From assembly GCF_011388215.1 (NCBI RefSeq), contig NZ_CP049989.1, positions 992,001 through 1,056,000 of the forward strand: a stretch of DNA of 64,000 nucleotides. Direction: 5' to 3'. Shown here piece after piece: positions 1 to 11,349 of the stretch. Position numbers and translations under genes: made by a program. Under the pieces are notes generated by a model. It searched no databases. It was given only the letters and a program-made list of their open reading frames with translations, and was not told the DNA's origin. Numbering within the stretch: position 1 is the stretch's first letter; each line of letters starts with the position of its first letter. This stretch comes from Hydrogenophaga crocea (lineage in GTDB: Bacteria > Pseudomonadota > Gammaproteobacteria > Burkholderiales > Burkholderiaceae_C).

Positions 1-809
1 TCGACCGCGTCGAACTCGGTCTCGTGCGGATGCAGGTGGTTGTGCACCAGCCAGGTCTCGCGGCCGTCGATGGCGAACACCGTGCCGCAGCGGCGCGGGT
101 TCACCGCGTAGTAGCACCAGGCGCGCTCGCCGGGCAGGCGCTCGAGCAGGCCGGGCGCGCGGATGTGGGTGGACTGCACGCGCTGGATCACCGCCGTGCC
201 CTCGAACTGCGCGCCGATCGCCTTGCGCACGCCCGAAGAGCCGCCGTCGCAGCCCACCAGGTAGCGCGCGCGCACGCGCCGGGGCGCACCGCCGTCGAGC
301 GCTTGCAGCGTGGCGTTCACGCCCTGCGCGTCCTGTTCGAAACCGTCCATGCGCGTGCGGTTGAGCAGCGTCACGCCGGGCAGGGCCGCGGCGTGTTCGA
401 GCAGGATGGGTTCGAGGTAGATCTGGTTGATGCGGTGCGGCGGCTCGGGCGTGGGCCACCAGGTGTCGGGGCCGCCGTTGTCGGTGAAGCGTTCGAGCCG
501 GTTCGGGATGGGGATGCGCGTGAGCTCCAGGCCCGTCATCGTGGTGCGGAACACCACGTCGTTGGGGTGCTCGTCGGGCAGGCCGGCGCGGCGCAGCTTG
601 TCGGCCACGCCGAGCTGGCGAAAGCGCTCCATGGTGCGCGCCGCGACGTGGTTGCACTTGACGCTGGGCGGCTCCATGTAGGCGCGCAGCTCGGCCACGG
701 TGACGCGCAGGCCGCGGCCCGCGAGGTCCATGGCGAGCGTGAGGCCCACGGGGCCCGCGCCCACCACGAGCACGTCGGTGTCGAAAGCATCGGTAGCGGG
801 GGTGTGCAT
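1..809 (-). CDS. FAD-dependent aromatic hydroxylase (partial)
   Basis: Partial gene running off the left edge; 269 codons are visible. The protein opens with a Rossmann FAD-binding fold (VVGAGPVG, residues 15-22) and carries the second FAD/NADPH motif of the class A flavoprotein hydroxylases (CDGGSSG, from residue 187). ARTMERFRQLG near 58 and the LEPIL stretch near 132 are typical of phenol/hydroxybenzoate hydroxylases of the TfdB/PheA/MhpA group. These enzymes add one hydroxyl to an aromatic ring using NAD(P)H and O2. It lies 11 bp downstream of a Bug-type binding protein gene on the same strand, so the two may be an uptake/hydroxylation pair. The ring substrate cannot be told; feeding the hydroxyquinol pathway elsewhere in the window is inference. 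Confidence 0.85.
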   Translation of the reverse strand, partial: MHTPATDAFDTDVLVVGAGPVGLTLAMDLAGRGLRVTVAELRAYMEPPSVKCNHVAARTMERFRQLGVADKLRRAGLPDEHPNDVVFRTTMTGLELTRIPIPNRLERFTDNGGPDTWWPTPEPPHRINQIYLEPILLEHAAALPGVTLLNRTRMDGFEQDAQGVNATLQALDGGAPRRVRARYLVGCDGGSSGVRKAIGAQFEGTAVIQRVQSTHIRAPGLLERLPGERAWCYYAVNPRRCGTVFAIDGRETWLVHNHLHPHETEFDAV

Positions 810-820
810 GGCGGAGGGTT

Positions 821-1813
821 TCATTCGAGCTTGATGCCGGCGTTGCGGATCACCTGGCCCCACTTCACGGTTTCGCTGCGGATGTAGTCGCCGAAGGCCT
901 TGGGGGTGGAGGGCGCGGGTTCCACGCCGATGTTGCGGACGCTGGCCTGGATGGCCGGGTCGTTGAGCGCGTCCACGATGGCCGCGTTGAGCTTGTTCAC
1001 GATGGCGTCGGGCGTGGCCGCGGGCGCGACGATGCCGAACCAGCCCACCGATTCGTAGCCCGGCAGTCCGGCCTCGGCCACGGTGGGCACATCGGGCAGC
1101 GCGGGCACGCGTTTGGCGCTCGTGACCGAGTAGGCGATCAGCTTGCCCGCGCGCACGTGCTGCAGCGCGGCGGGCAGGTCGGTCACCGCGAGCGGGATCT
1201 GGCCGGCCAGCGCGTCGACCGCGGCCGGGCCCGATCCGCGGTAGGCGATCTGCGTGATCTTCACGCCCGCCATCTGCTCGAACAGCGAGGCCGTGAGGTG
1301 CATGGCCGTGCCGTTGCCGCCGTGGCCCAGGCTCACCTTGGCGGGCTCGCGCTTGGCCAGCGCGATCAGCTCGGCCTGGGTGCGCGCGCCCAGCGAGGGG
1401 TGGCCCACCAGCACGAAGGGAATCATGGCCACCAGCGAGACCGGCTTGAAATCCTTCACCGGGTCGTAGGGCATCTGCGGGTACAGGCTCACGTTGGCCG
1501 ACAGGCCGCCCGCGGCGCCCAGGCCCAGGGTGTGGCCGTCGGGTTCGGCCTTGGCCACGGCGGCCAGACCGATGTTGCCGCCCGCACCGGGGCGGTTCTC
1601 GATCACCAGGGGCTGGCCGAGCTTGGCGCTCACGTGCGGGCCGATGGCGCGCACGATGGCGTCCGAACTGCCGCCCGGCGGGAAGGTGACGATCACGCGG
1701 ATCGGCTTGGTCGGCCAGGCCGGTTCCTGGGCGGCGGCGGTGCCGTGCAGCGCGAGCAGCGCCGCGGCGGCCAGGGTGGCGCGCAGCGCGTGGCGCCGGG
1801 TGGGTGCGGTCAT
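821..1813 (-). CDS. Bug/TctC-family tripartite tricarboxylate transporter binding protein
   Basis: Periplasmic binding protein of 330 residues. A signal sequence (about residues 1-28, with Arg-Arg at 6-7 giving it a Tat-like look) precedes the family pattern: FPPGGSSD after the first beta strand, ENRPGAGG, and YDPVKDFKPVS. Bug proteins bind small carboxylates or amides and are hugely expanded in Burkholderiales; most, like this one, have no TctA/TctB membrane genes nearby. I chose the ATG at 1813 rather than an upstream in-frame start because GGAGACAAG precedes it and the signal peptide starts there. It is divergent from the LysR gene at 1916 and upstream of the aromatic hydroxylase, suggesting LysR control and an aromatic or organic-acid ligand. 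Confidence 0.92.
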   Translation of the reverse strand: MTAPTRRHALRATLAAAALLALHGTAAAQEPAWPTKPIRVIVTFPPGGSSDAIVRAIGPHVSAKLGQPLVIENRPGAGGNIGLAAVAKAEPDGHTLGLGAAGGLSANVSLYPQMPYDPVKDFKPVSLVAMIPFVLVGHPSLGARTQAELIALAKREPAKVSLGHGGNGTAMHLTASLFEQMAGVKITQIAYRGSGPAAVDALAGQIPLAVTDLPAALQHVRAGKLIAYSVTSAKRVPALPDVPTVAEAGLPGYESVGWFGIVAPAATPDAIVNKLNAAIVDALNDPAIQASVRNIGVEPAPSTPKAFGDYIRSETVKWGQVIRNAGIKLE

Positions 1814-1915
1814 GGTCTTGTCTCCTGGTGTTGTTCGGCGATCGCAGCACCCATTGCATCCGCTTCGCATTCATGCGTAAAGTGAAACTTATCGAACGAT
1901 TGACAAGTTTTTCTC
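1814..1915. promoter_or_regulatory. Divergent control region, Bug gene / LysR gene
   Basis: This 102-bp gap separates the divergently transcribed binding-protein and LysR genes. It is AT-richer than its surroundings. It contains an imperfect dyad at 1888-1907 (CTTATCGAAC/GATTGACAAG, 7 of 10 positions paired), the kind of site a LysR regulator uses to control a divergent neighbour. The leader GGAGACAAG of the Bug gene sits at 1817-1825 on the minus strand. The binding role is inference from arrangement. Confidence 0.5.
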
Positions 1916-2818
1916 GTGAATACCGACACCCGCTTCCTGCCCACCATGCGCCAGCTGCGCGCTTTCGCCGCCGTGTACCACCTGCGCAAGGTGAGCGCCG
2001 CGGCCGAGCAGCTCGCGGTCACGCAGTCGGCGGTGAGCCTGTCGCTGCGCCAGCTCGAAGACGGCCTGGGCGCGCGCCTGTTCGAGCGCACCACGCGCAC
2101 GCTGGAGCCCACGCAGGCGGCGCACGAGGCCATCGTGCTGGCCGAGCGCATCCTGCGCGATGCCGACACCCTGGGCGCGGGCATGCGCGAGTTGTCGGCG
2201 CTGCGCCGCGGCCGCGTGGCGCTGGCCATCACGCCCACGTTGGCCGAGCTGCTGCTGCCCGAGGCTCTGCTGCGCTTTCGAGAGCGCCACCCGGGCATCC
2301 ATGTGGCCGTGGACGATTGCGCGCCCGACCAGTTCGTGGCCCGCGTGGTGGGCGCGCAGGCCGATTTCGGCATCGGCGTGCCCGAGCAGGCCGGCGCCGA
2401 CGTGGACACCGAGACCCTGGTGCGCGACCACCTCGCGCTGGTGTGCCACCCCACGCACCCGCTGGCCGCGCGGCGCCGGCTGCGCTGGGCCGATCTGGCC
2501 GAGCAGGCGCTGATCACCGTGCGACCCGGCTACGGCGTGCGGCCGCTGATCGATGCCAGCGCCGCGCGCGCGGGCGTGCGGCTGCGCGTGGTGCACGAGG
2601 TGAGCTTTCTGTCGACCGCGCTGTGGATGGCGCGCGCCGGCCTGGCCGCGGCCATCATGCCCGCGGCCTATGCGCGCACCGCGCCCGCGGGCGCGCTCGC
2701 GGTGCGGCCGCTGTCGGCGCCACGCGTGTCGCGCGACATCTGCATCGTCACCCGGCGCGGCCGGGGCCTCACGCCCCCGGCGCTGGCGCTGGTGGAACAG
2801 ATCCGGGCCACGCTGTAG
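1916..2818 (+). CDS. LysR-family transcriptional regulator
   Basis: 300-residue LysR regulator. The N-terminal winged helix-turn-helix covers about residues 10-69 (AAEQLAVTQSAVSLSLRQLE, then LGARLFERTTRTLEPT), followed by a linker helix and a type 2 periplasmic-binding-like effector domain. Length is normal for the family. The start is a GTG at 1916, which places the HTH at the usual distance. Divergent from the Bug-protein gene and the hydroxylase, it most likely responds to the substrate or product of that operon. The inducer is not visible from sequence. Confidence 0.92.
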   Translation: MNTDTRFLPTMRQLRAFAAVYHLRKVSAAAEQLAVTQSAVSLSLRQLEDGLGARLFERTTRTLEPTQAAHEAIVLAERILRDADTLGAGMRELSALRRGRVALAITPTLAELLLPEALLRFRERHPGIHVAVDDCAPDQFVARVVGAQADFGIGVPEQAGADVDTETLVRDHLALVCHPTHPLAARRRLRWADLAEQALITVRPGYGVRPLIDASAARAGVRLRVVHEVSFLSTALWMARAGLAAAIMPAAYARTAPAGALAVRPLSAPRVSRDICIVTRRGRGLTPPALALVEQIRATL

Positions 2819-2835
2819 CGCTGCTGGCCCGCGCC

Positions 2836-4068
2836 TCAGCGCTCCACCACCCGCTGGCCTTCGACCACCCCGTTGCCCGGGTACAGCACCACGCGTTCGC
2901 CGGGCTGCAGACCGCTTTCGACCACCGCGTGCTCGGGGCCGCGCGCGCCTGGCGTGACCGGGCGCAGGCGCGCGCGCGACGCGCCATCGACCACGAACAC
3001 GCGCCAGCGGCCGTTCTCGCGCAGCAGGGCGGCCGTGGGCACGAGCAGCGCGTCGCGCAGCGCGAGCGTGACGATGCGCGCGTCCACGCGGTAGCCGTCA
3101 CCGAGCGCGCGGCGTTCCGGCCAGGGCTCGTCGAGCGCGATGCGCAGGTTCACGCGCTGCTCCTCGATGCCCAGCGCCGAGACCTTGGTGAAGGCCACGG
3201 GCTCCACGCGCGCCACGTGGGCGCGCAGGGTGGGCAGACCGGCGCCGATCTGCAGCGTCACGGGCGCGCCCTCGGGCACGCGCGCTGCGTCGCCCGAGAG
3301 CAGGTCCACCACGGCCTCCAGGCGCTCGGTGTCGCCGATGTCGAGCAGCGCCTGGCCTGCGGACACCGGACCTTCGCTGTCGCGGTGCAGCGTGATCACG
3401 CGCCCCGCGACCGGGCTGCGCAGCGTCCACAGACCGCTGTCGGCGCGGCCGCCATCGGCCAGCGAGAGCGCGGCCTGGGCCTCGCTGCGCGCAAACGCGG
3501 CCACGCGGCGCTCGGCCTGCGCCGCGGCCACCGCCTGCTGGGCCTGGCGTTGCGCGAGTTCGGCCTGTTCGCGCGCGGCCGGCGAGACGAAGTGCGCATC
3601 GGCCAGCGCCTGCTGGCGCTGCAGGTCCAGCCGCGCCTGCGTGAGCGCGACCTGCTGGCGCGCCACCTGGGCGTCGGCCGCGGCCAGCGCGGCCTGCGCG
3701 CTGCCCAGGCGCTGCTGCAGCACGGCGCGCGTGCGCGCGTCAATCAGGCCCGGGGCCACGGGGCGCAGCACCAGCACCGCCTCGCCGGCGGCCACGTTGT
3801 CGCCCACGCGCAGGCCGGGGCGCTGCAGTTCACCGGCCGTGGGCGAGGCCAGCGTGTAGCGCTGCTGCAGCCGCAGCACGCCGTCTTCTTCGATCGTCTG
3901 CTCGAAGGGGCCGCGCTGCACGGTGGCGCTCTGCACCGGCAGCGGCGCGGGCCGCAGGGCCCAGGCGAGCAGGGCGGCGAGGGCCAGCGCGGCGGCGCCG
4001 ATCGGCAGCCAGCGGCGCCACGGGAAAGCAGGGGAGGTGGGGGAGGTGGGAGAGGCAGAAGCGTTCAT
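2836..4068 (-). CDS. HlyD-type periplasmic adaptor of an ABC exporter
   Basis: 410-residue membrane fusion protein. It has one N-terminal transmembrane helix (about 17-37), a lipoyl/biotinyl-like half (TLASPTAGELQR...VGDNVAAGEAVLVL), a long Ala/Gln-rich coiled-coil hairpin (about 110-210), the second lipoyl half (LRSPVAGRVITLHRDSEGPVS) and beta-barrel and membrane-proximal domains. It bridges the inner-membrane permease to the periplasm or an outer-membrane channel. Its ATG overlaps the stop of the FtsX permease gene by 4 bp (ATGA), so translation is coupled. Third gene of the exporter operon; no outer-membrane factor is adjacent. Confidence 0.88.
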   Translation of the reverse strand: MNASASPTSPTSPAFPWRRWLPIGAAALALAALLAWALRPAPLPVQSATVQRGPFEQTIEEDGVLRLQQRYTLASPTAGELQRPGLRVGDNVAAGEAVLVLRPVAPGLIDARTRAVLQQRLGSAQAALAAADAQVARQQVALTQARLDLQRQQALADAHFVSPAAREQAELAQRQAQQAVAAAQAERRVAAFARSEAQAALSLADGGRADSGLWTLRSPVAGRVITLHRDSEGPVSAGQALLDIGDTERLEAVVDLLSGDAARVPEGAPVTLQIGAGLPTLRAHVARVEPVAFTKVSALGIEEQRVNLRIALDEPWPERRALGDGYRVDARIVTLALRDALLVPTAALLRENGRWRVFVVDGASRARLRPVTPGARGPEHAVVESGLQPGERVVLYPGNGVVEGQRVVER

Positions 4069-6434
4069 TCGCGCACCTTGAGAACGGCCACGAGGTCGAA
4101 GCGGTCGACCCGGCGGCGCACCAGCAGGGCGCTGGCCGCGCCCGCGGCCAGCACGATGATCGCGGCCCAGGCGTAGGTGGCGGGCGCGATGACGACGGGG
4201 AATTCGATGTTGTCGGAGGACATGAGGCGCATCAGCAGCGCGGCCAGGCCGCGGCCCGCGAGCAGGCCCAGCGGCAGCGCCAGCAGCAGCTCGAACGCGA
4301 GCTGGCCCAGCAGCAGCACCGAGACCTCGCCGCGCGTCATGCCCAGCACGCGCAGGCTGGCCAGGTCCCAGGCGCGTTCGGACAGCGCGATGCGCGCGGC
4401 GTTGTAGGTGATGCCCACGGCCATGGCCACCGCGAACAGCGTGAGGATGGCGCTGAACGCGCCCATGTTGTAGGAGGTGCGTTCGTCGAAGGCGCGCTGC
4501 ACCGAGCGCTTGTCGAACACCGCGGCCACGCCCGGCGTGGCCTTGATCGCGGCCCAGAACGCGGGCAGCGCGCTGTCGTCGACCAGCAGCGCGGCGTCGG
4601 ACAGGCCGGCGCCGTCGCGCGTGGCGCGGTGCAGCGCGGGCAGCGACATCCAGGCCTGCTGGCCCATCAGCGTGTGCACCACGGCCACCACCGGCAGCTC
4701 CACCTGTTCGCGGTTGCCCACGCGAAACGCCACGGTGACGCGGTCGCCCGCCTGTGCACCGATGTCGCGCGCGAGCAGCTGCGACAGCACGATGCCCTCG
4801 TCGGGCAGCGCCACCGGGCCCCGGCGCGCGTCGACCACCGGCAACAGCGGCGCGTGCGGCGGCAGTCCGGTGAGCGCGACCTCGCGCGAGCGTGCGCCGC
4901 GCAGCACCCGCACCGGCTCGCTGCGGTAGGCCTCGGCCATCAGCACGCCGGGCAGGCGGCGCAGCTCGGCCGCCACCGCGGGCGCGGCGTGGGGCTGGAA
5001 ATGCAGCACCACGTTGCCGGGCTGCACCTGGCGGAACTGCACGTCTTCGATGTGGGCGATGGCGTCGAGCCAGAACGCGCCCGCGATCTGCAGGGCCATG
5101 GCCATGGCCACGCCGGCCACCGTGAAGGCGCTGCGCCAGGGGCGGTTCTCCACATCGCGCAGCACCATGAGCGCGCGGGCGCGCACCCGCGCCCCCGGGG
5201 CCAGGCGCTCGGCCAGCGTGCGCCGGTAGGCGGGCGGCGCGGGCGGCTGCATGGCCTGGGCCGGGCGCAGCCGCACCACGGCGCGGATCGCGGTCCACGC
5301 GCCCAGCGCGGCGGCCGCGGCGGCGACCGCCACCGCCACGCCCACCAGCGGCGCGGACGTGCGATAGGCCAGCGCGTCGAAGCGGAACACCGGCTCGTAC
5401 AGGCCCAGCATGGCGCGCCCGATCAGCCCGCTGAGCGCCAGACCGGCGACCACGCCCAGCCCGGCCACCAGCAGCGCCATGCCGACGTAGTGGGCCGCGA
5501 TCGCGCCGTCGCCATAGCCCAGGGCCTTGAGCGAAGCGATCTGCGCGCGCTGCGTGGCGACCTGGCGTGCCAGCACGCCGTTGAGGATGAACATGGCCAC
5601 CGCAAGGAAGATCGCTGGCAGCACCGTGCCCATCACGCGCAACTGGTCGAGCTCATCGTCGACCACGCGCGCCGAGAGCTGGTCGCGCCGCAGCACCGCA
5701 CCCAGCGAGCCATAGGGTTCGAGCAGGCGGTCGAGCGCGGCCACCACGGCGGGTTCGCTGGCGCCCGGCTCCAGCCGCAGCACCGCCTGGTTGAAGGCGC
5801 CGCGCAGGTCGAGCAGCTCGGCCAGGCGGCGCGCGTCCACCCACCAGATGCCGAAGCTGCGCTCGTCGGGCGCGCCGCCGCTGCCCGCGAACACGTACTC
5901 GGGCGAGATCGCCAGGCCCACCACCTGCACCGCCAGCAGCCGGCCGTTGAGCACGGCGTGCACGCGCGCGCCCGGGCGCAGGCCTCGGGCGCGCGCGAAG
6001 CTCTCGCTCACCACGGCCTCCAGCGCCGGGCCGGCCTCGGGCCAGCGGCCCTCGCGCAGCCGCGTGGCATTGAGGGCCTGGGTGCCCAGCGGCGCGCGCA
6101 CCAGGTCGAGCGCCACGAAGCGGCCGGTCACGGGCGCGCCCGGGTCGCCGAGGTCGATCTGCGCGTCGAAGGCCAGGCCGGTCTGCACCTCGGCCACGCC
6201 ATCGATGGCGGCCACGCGCGCGGCCAGCGCGGTGGGCGCGCGCTTGAGGCTCACGGACACGTCGGCCAGGCGGTGGCTGCGGTAGAAGTCGTCGCGCGCC
6301 TGCAGCAGCGAGGCATGCACCGAGAACAGGCCCACGAACCCTCCCACCCCGATGGCCACCACCAGCGCGATGGTCAGCACCTGCGAGCGCAGGTTCCACA
6401 GGTCGCGCCAGAGCTTGAGGTTGAGCGCCCGCAT
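4065..6434 (-). CDS. FtsX/MacB-like ABC transporter permease
   Basis: Large permease of about 789 residues. It has one N-terminal helix ([18 protein letters not shown]), a large periplasmic domain, a first FtsX core of three helices (about 265-390), a second periplasmic domain and a final FtsX core (about 650-785, including [20 protein letters not shown]). This double-FtsX layout belongs to the type VII (mechanotransmission) exporters related to LolCE, MacB and DevC, which act on periplasmic or outer-leaflet substrates. Start uncertain: GTG at 6440 is 6 bases upstream; I prefer ATG 6434 because of its spacing from the GAG-rich stretch. It sits between the ATPase gene (4-10 bp away) and the HlyD adaptor (4-bp overlap). 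Substrate unknown. Confidence 0.88.
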   Translation of the reverse strand: MRALNLKLWRDLWNLRSQVLTIALVVAIGVGGFVGLFSVHASLLQARDDFYRSHRLADVSVSLKRAPTALAARVAAIDGVAEVQTGLAFDAQIDLGDPGAPVTGRFVALDLVRAPLGTQALNATRLREGRWPEAGPALEAVVSESFARARGLRPGARVHAVLNGRLLAVQVVGLAISPEYVFAGSGGAPDERSFGIWWVDARRLAELLDLRGAFNQAVLRLEPGASEPAVVAALDRLLEPYGSLGAVLRRDQLSARVVDDELDQLRVMGTVLPAIFLAVAMFILNGVLARQVATQRAQIASLKALGYGDGAIAAHYVGMALLVAGLGVVAGLALSGLIGRAMLGLYEPVFRFDALAYRTSAPLVGVAVAVAAAAAALGAWTAIRAVVRLRPAQAMQPPAPPAYRRTLAERLAPGARVRARALMVLRDVENRPWRSAFTVAGVAMAMALQIAGAFWLDAIAHIEDVQFRQVQPGNVVLHFQPHAAPAVAAELRRLPGVLMAEAYRSEPVRVLRGARSREVALTGLPPHAPLLPVVDARRGPVALPDEGIVLSQLLARDIGAQAGDRVTVAFRVGNREQVELPVVAVVHTLMGQQAWMSLPALHRATRDGAGLSDAALLVDDSALPAFWAAIKATPGVAAVFDKRSVQRAFDERTSYNMGAFSAILTLFAVAMAVGITYNAARIALSERAWDLASLRVLGMTRGEVSVLLLGQLAFELLLALPLGLLAGRGLAALLMRLMSSDNIEFPVVIAPATYAWAAIIVLAAGAASALLVRRRVDRFDLVAVLKVRE

Positions 6435-6444
6435 GGCCACGCGC

Positions 6445-7185
<741 letters not shown>

Positions 7186-7272
7186 GCACCTCATTGCAGC
7201 ATGGGCACCGGCGCGCGCGGTTGACGCTGATCAAGCCTTGGGGCACGGTGTCGCTTTGCCTGGAGGTGGGCC

Positions 7273-8637
7273 ATGGACGCCGATTCCGCTGTGGCCAGTG
7301 CGGCCGCGCGCACCGAACACGATGCCTGGGGGGCGATTCACATCCCGGCGGGCGTGCCCTGGGGCGCGCAGACCCAGCGCGCGCTGGAACACTTCGCCAT
7401 CTCCACCGAGCGCATGCCGCGCGAGCTGGTGCATGCGATGGCATTGGTCAAGCGCTGCGCCGCGCAGGTGAACGCGGCGCTGGGCGCGCTCGATCCGCCC
7501 GTGGCCCAGGCGATCGCCGAGGCCGCCGACGCGGTGATGGCCGGCCGCTGGGACGACGCCTTTCCGCTCGCGGTGTGGCAGAGCGGCTCGGGCACGCAGA
7601 GCCACATGAACATGAACGAGGTGCTCGCGCACCTGGCCTCGACGCCGCAGCGCACCGTGCACCCCAACGACGATGTGAACCGGGGCCAGTCGTCCAACGA
7701 CGTGGTGCCCACGGCCATCCACCTGGCGGCGCTGCTGGGCGTGGAGCGCGCGCTGTTGCCCGCGCTCGACGCGCTGCGCGAGGCGATCCAGGCGCAGGCC
7801 GCGCGCGTGACCGATGTGCTCAAGACCGGCCGCACCCACCTGCAGACCGCGCTGCCGCTCACGCTCGCGCAGGAAATGGGCGCCTGGGCCGCGCAGCTTG
7901 TGCAGGCGCGCCGGGGCATCGAACAGGCGGCGCAGGCCGCTCAGGGCCTGGCCATCGGCGGCACCGCGGTGGGCAGCGGCGCCAATACGCATCCGCAGTT
8001 CGGCGAGCGCATGGTGCAGGCCCTGGCCGCCGCCACGGGCCTGGCGCTGCGCCGCGCCGACGACGCCTTCGCCGCCCAGGCCGCGCACGACGCGCTGCTG
8101 GGCCTGCACGCCAGCCTGCGCGTGCTGGCCGTGGCGCTGCGCAAGATCGCCGACGATGTGCGCTGGATGGGCAGCCCCTGGCTCGGCGAGTTGCGCCTGC
8201 CCGCGAACGAGCCGGGCAGTTCCATCATGCCGGGCAAGGTCAACCCCACGCAGAGCGAATCGCTGCTGATGGTGACGGCCCAGGTGATGGGCAACGACGT
8301 GACCATCGGCTTCGCGGCCACGCTCGCGCAGTTCCAGATGCACGCGGCCAAGCCGGTGCTCGCGCTCAACCTGCTGCAGAGCATCCGGCTGCTGGCCGAC
8401 GGCATGCGCAGCTTCGAGCGCCACTGCCTGCGCGGCCTGGAACCCGAGCGCGAGCGCATCGCGGCGGCGCTCTCGCCGGCCATGCTGCAGGCCACGCGGC
8501 TGGCGCGCCACATCGGCCACGAAGCGGCGGCCGTGCTCTACCGCGAAGCGCAGGCCACGGGCCGGCCGCTGCGCGAGCTGGCGGTCGAGCGCGGCGCGCT
8601 CAGCGCCGCGCAGTTCGACGACTGGGTGAAAGGCTGA
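7273..8637 (+). CDS. fumC: Class II fumarate hydratase
   Basis: 454-residue member of the fumarase/aspartase superfamily, catalysing reversible hydration of fumarate to malate in the TCA cycle. Family signature GSSIMPGKVNPTQSE carries the mobile catalytic-loop serine. The substrate-binding stretch SGTQSHMNMNEVLA corresponds to the fumarase SGTQ-NMN-NEV pattern, and GRTHLQTALPLTLAQEMGAW is the third conserved region. Length and motifs favour FumC over aspartate ammonia-lyase. It is cluster-neutral: divergent from the ABC exporter, convergent with the pcaF operon. The fumarase produces no pathway intermediate specific to its neighbours but consumes TCA carbon coming from them. Confidence 0.88.
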   Translation: MDADSAVASAAARTEHDAWGAIHIPAGVPWGAQTQRALEHFAISTERMPRELVHAMALVKRCAAQVNAALGALDPPVAQAIAEAADAVMAGRWDDAFPLAVWQSGSGTQSHMNMNEVLAHLASTPQRTVHPNDDVNRGQSSNDVVPTAIHLAALLGVERALLPALDALREAIQAQAARVTDVLKTGRTHLQTALPLTLAQEMGAWAAQLVQARRGIEQAAQAAQGLAIGGTAVGSGANTHPQFGERMVQALAAATGLALRRADDAFAAQAAHDALLGLHASLRVLAVALRKIADDVRWMGSPWLGELRLPANEPGSSIMPGKVNPTQSESLLMVTAQVMGNDVTIGFAATLAQFQMHAAKPVLALNLLQSIRLLADGMRSFERHCLRGLEPERERIAAALSPAMLQATRLARHIGHEAAAVLYREAQATGRPLRELAVERGALSAAQFDDWVKG

Positions 8638-8661
8638 AAGAAGGGCCCAACGGCGGGCGGA

Positions 8662-9870
<1,209 letters not shown>

Positions 9871-9893
9871 GAAGGCTCCGGGGAAAAAACGGT

Positions 9894-10556
9894 TCAGGCC
9901 GCGGGGGCGGCAGGGGCTGCGATCGGCAGGCCCACCAGGCGCTGCAGCTCGTCGAGCGTGAGGCCCTCGACCGCGTCGATCAGGCGCAGGCCCTGGGGCG
10001 TGCACTCGAGCGTGGCGAGGTCGCTGTAGATGCGCTTGACGCAGGCGATGCCCGTGAGCGGGTAGCTGCATTGCGCCACCACCTTGCTCGCGCCCTGCTT
10101 GGTGAGCAGGTCCATCATCACCCAGGTCTGCTTGGCGCCGATGGCCAGGTCCATGGCGCCGCCCACCGCGGGGATGCTGCCGGGCTCGCCGGTGCTCCAG
10201 TTGGCCAGGTCGCCCGTGGCCGAAACCTGGAAGGCGCCGAGCACGCAGATGTCCAGGTGGCCGCCGCGCATCATGCCGAAGCTGTCGGCGTGGTGGAAAA
10301 ACGCGCCGCCGGCGAGCAGCGTGACGGGCTGCTTGCCCGCGTTGATGAGGTCGTAGTCTTCGTGGCCCGCGGCGGGCGCAGGACCCATGCCGAGGATGCC
10401 GTTCTCGCTGTGCAGGATCACCTCGCGCCCGGCGGGGATGTGGTTGGCCACCAGCGTGGGCTGGCCGATGCCCAGGTTCACATAGGCGCCGTCGTGGATG
10501 TCTTGTGCGACGCGCTTCGCGAGCTCGTCTTTGGTGCGGCGGGTGTAGCTGCTCAT
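9894..10556 (-). CDS. pcaJ: 3-oxoadipate CoA-transferase subunit B
   Basis: 220-residue subunit B of a class I CoA-transferase. It contains the catalytic-glutamate motif in ILHSENGILGMG (near 47-58), GIGQPTLV near 30 and GGAMDLAIGAK further on. With PcaI it moves CoA from succinyl-CoA to 3-oxoadipate. Its ATG overlaps the pcaI stop by 4 bp, as expected for an obligate heteromer. The C-terminus ends in an Ala/Pro-rich tail. The alternative, acetoacetate (ScoB-type) transferase, is disfavoured by the adjacent thiolase and IclR regulator. Confidence 0.9.
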   Translation of the reverse strand: MSSYTRRTKDELAKRVAQDIHDGAYVNLGIGQPTLVANHIPAGREVILHSENGILGMGPAPAAGHEDYDLINAGKQPVTLLAGGAFFHHADSFGMMRGGHLDICVLGAFQVSATGDLANWSTGEPGSIPAVGGAMDLAIGAKQTWVMMDLLTKQGASKVVAQCSYPLTGIACVKRIYSDLATLECTPQGLRLIDAVEGLTLDELQRLVGLPIAAPAAPAA

Positions 10557-11269
10557 GCGGCTTCCTTGAAACCACCCGCGGCCGTGGCCACGCGCGGGAT
10601 CTGCACGACGGCGCTCACGTGGATGCCGGGGGTGACGACGGTCTCGGGGTCGAGCGCGCCGAGCTCGGCGATCTCGAACACGCTGGCCACGGTGCGCCTG
10701 GCCGCGGTGGCCATCACCGGGCCGAAGTTGCGCGCGGCCTTGCGGTAGGTGAGGTTGCCCCAGCGGTCGCCGCGCTCGGCCTTGATCAGCGCCACGTCGC
10801 CGTGGATCGGGTACTCGAGCACATAGGGCCGGCCGTTGATGATCCGGGTTTCCTTGGGGCTGCCGTCGGCGTTCTTCGCCAGTTCGGTGCCGTAGCCCGT
10901 GGGCGTGAAGAACGCGCCCACGCCCGCGCCCGCGGCGCGCAGCCGCTCGGCCAGGTTGCCCTGCGGCACCAGTTCGAGCTCGAGCTGGCCACTGCGGTAC
11001 AGGCCGTCGAACACGTGGCTGTCGGCCTGGCGCGGAAAGCTGCAGATGATCTTGCGCACGCGGCCGGTCTTGAGCAGGGCGGCCAGGCCGTGGTCGCCGT
11101 TGCCGGCGTTGTTGTTCACCACGGTCAGCTCGCGCGCGCCCTGTTCGATCAGGCCGTCGATGAGTTCGTTGGGAATGCCCGCGGTGCCGAAGCCGCCGAT
11201 CAGCACGGTGGCGCCGTCGCGCACACCCTGCAGGGCTTCGGCCACCGAGGTGGCGATCTTGTTGATCAA
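10553..11269 (-). CDS. pcaI: 3-oxoadipate CoA-transferase subunit A
   Basis: Subunit A of the same enzyme, 238 residues from the start chosen. The CoA-binding glycine loop is IGGFGTAGIPNEL near residue 20, and FFTPTGYGTELA occurs mid-protein. I chose a TTG at 11269 (encoding MINKIATSVAEAL) because GGAGACCCCC lies directly before it and PcaI proteins begin at this point. An upstream in-frame ATG (11308) would lie inside the operator palindrome and has no ribosome-binding site. First gene of pcaIJF; divergent from the IclR regulator at 11350. Confidence 0.88.
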   Translation of the reverse strand: MINKIATSVAEALQGVRDGATVLIGGFGTAGIPNELIDGLIEQGARELTVVNNNAGNGDHGLAALLKTGRVRKIICSFPRQADSHVFDGLYRSGQLELELVPQGNLAERLRAAGAGVGAFFTPTGYGTELAKNADGSPKETRIINGRPYVLEYPIHGDVALIKAERGDRWGNLTYRKAARNFGPVMATAARRTVASVFEIAELGALDPETVVTPGIHVSAVVQIPRVATAAGGFKEAA

Positions 11270-11298
11270 GGGGGTCTCCGGGTGGGGATGTGTTCTAA

Positions 11299-11324
11299 TG
11301 ACGAACACTTGTTCGATTGACGAA
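11299..11324. promoter_or_regulatory. Putative PcaR-type operator between pcaI and IclR gene
   Basis: In the 80-bp divergent gap, CGAACA-CT-TGTTCG forms a perfect 6-bp-arm palindrome at 11302-11315. The heptamer TGACGAA occurs twice in direct orientation (11299-11305 and 11318-11324, 19 bp apart). IclR regulators of the PcaR/PobR/PcaU group bind such combined palindromic and direct-repeat sites between their own gene and the controlled operon. The site overlaps any plausible promoter for both genes, which fits autoregulation; binding is inferred. Confidence 0.65.
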
Positions 11325-11349
11325 TCATTCTAAGCGCCGCGCCCCGACC

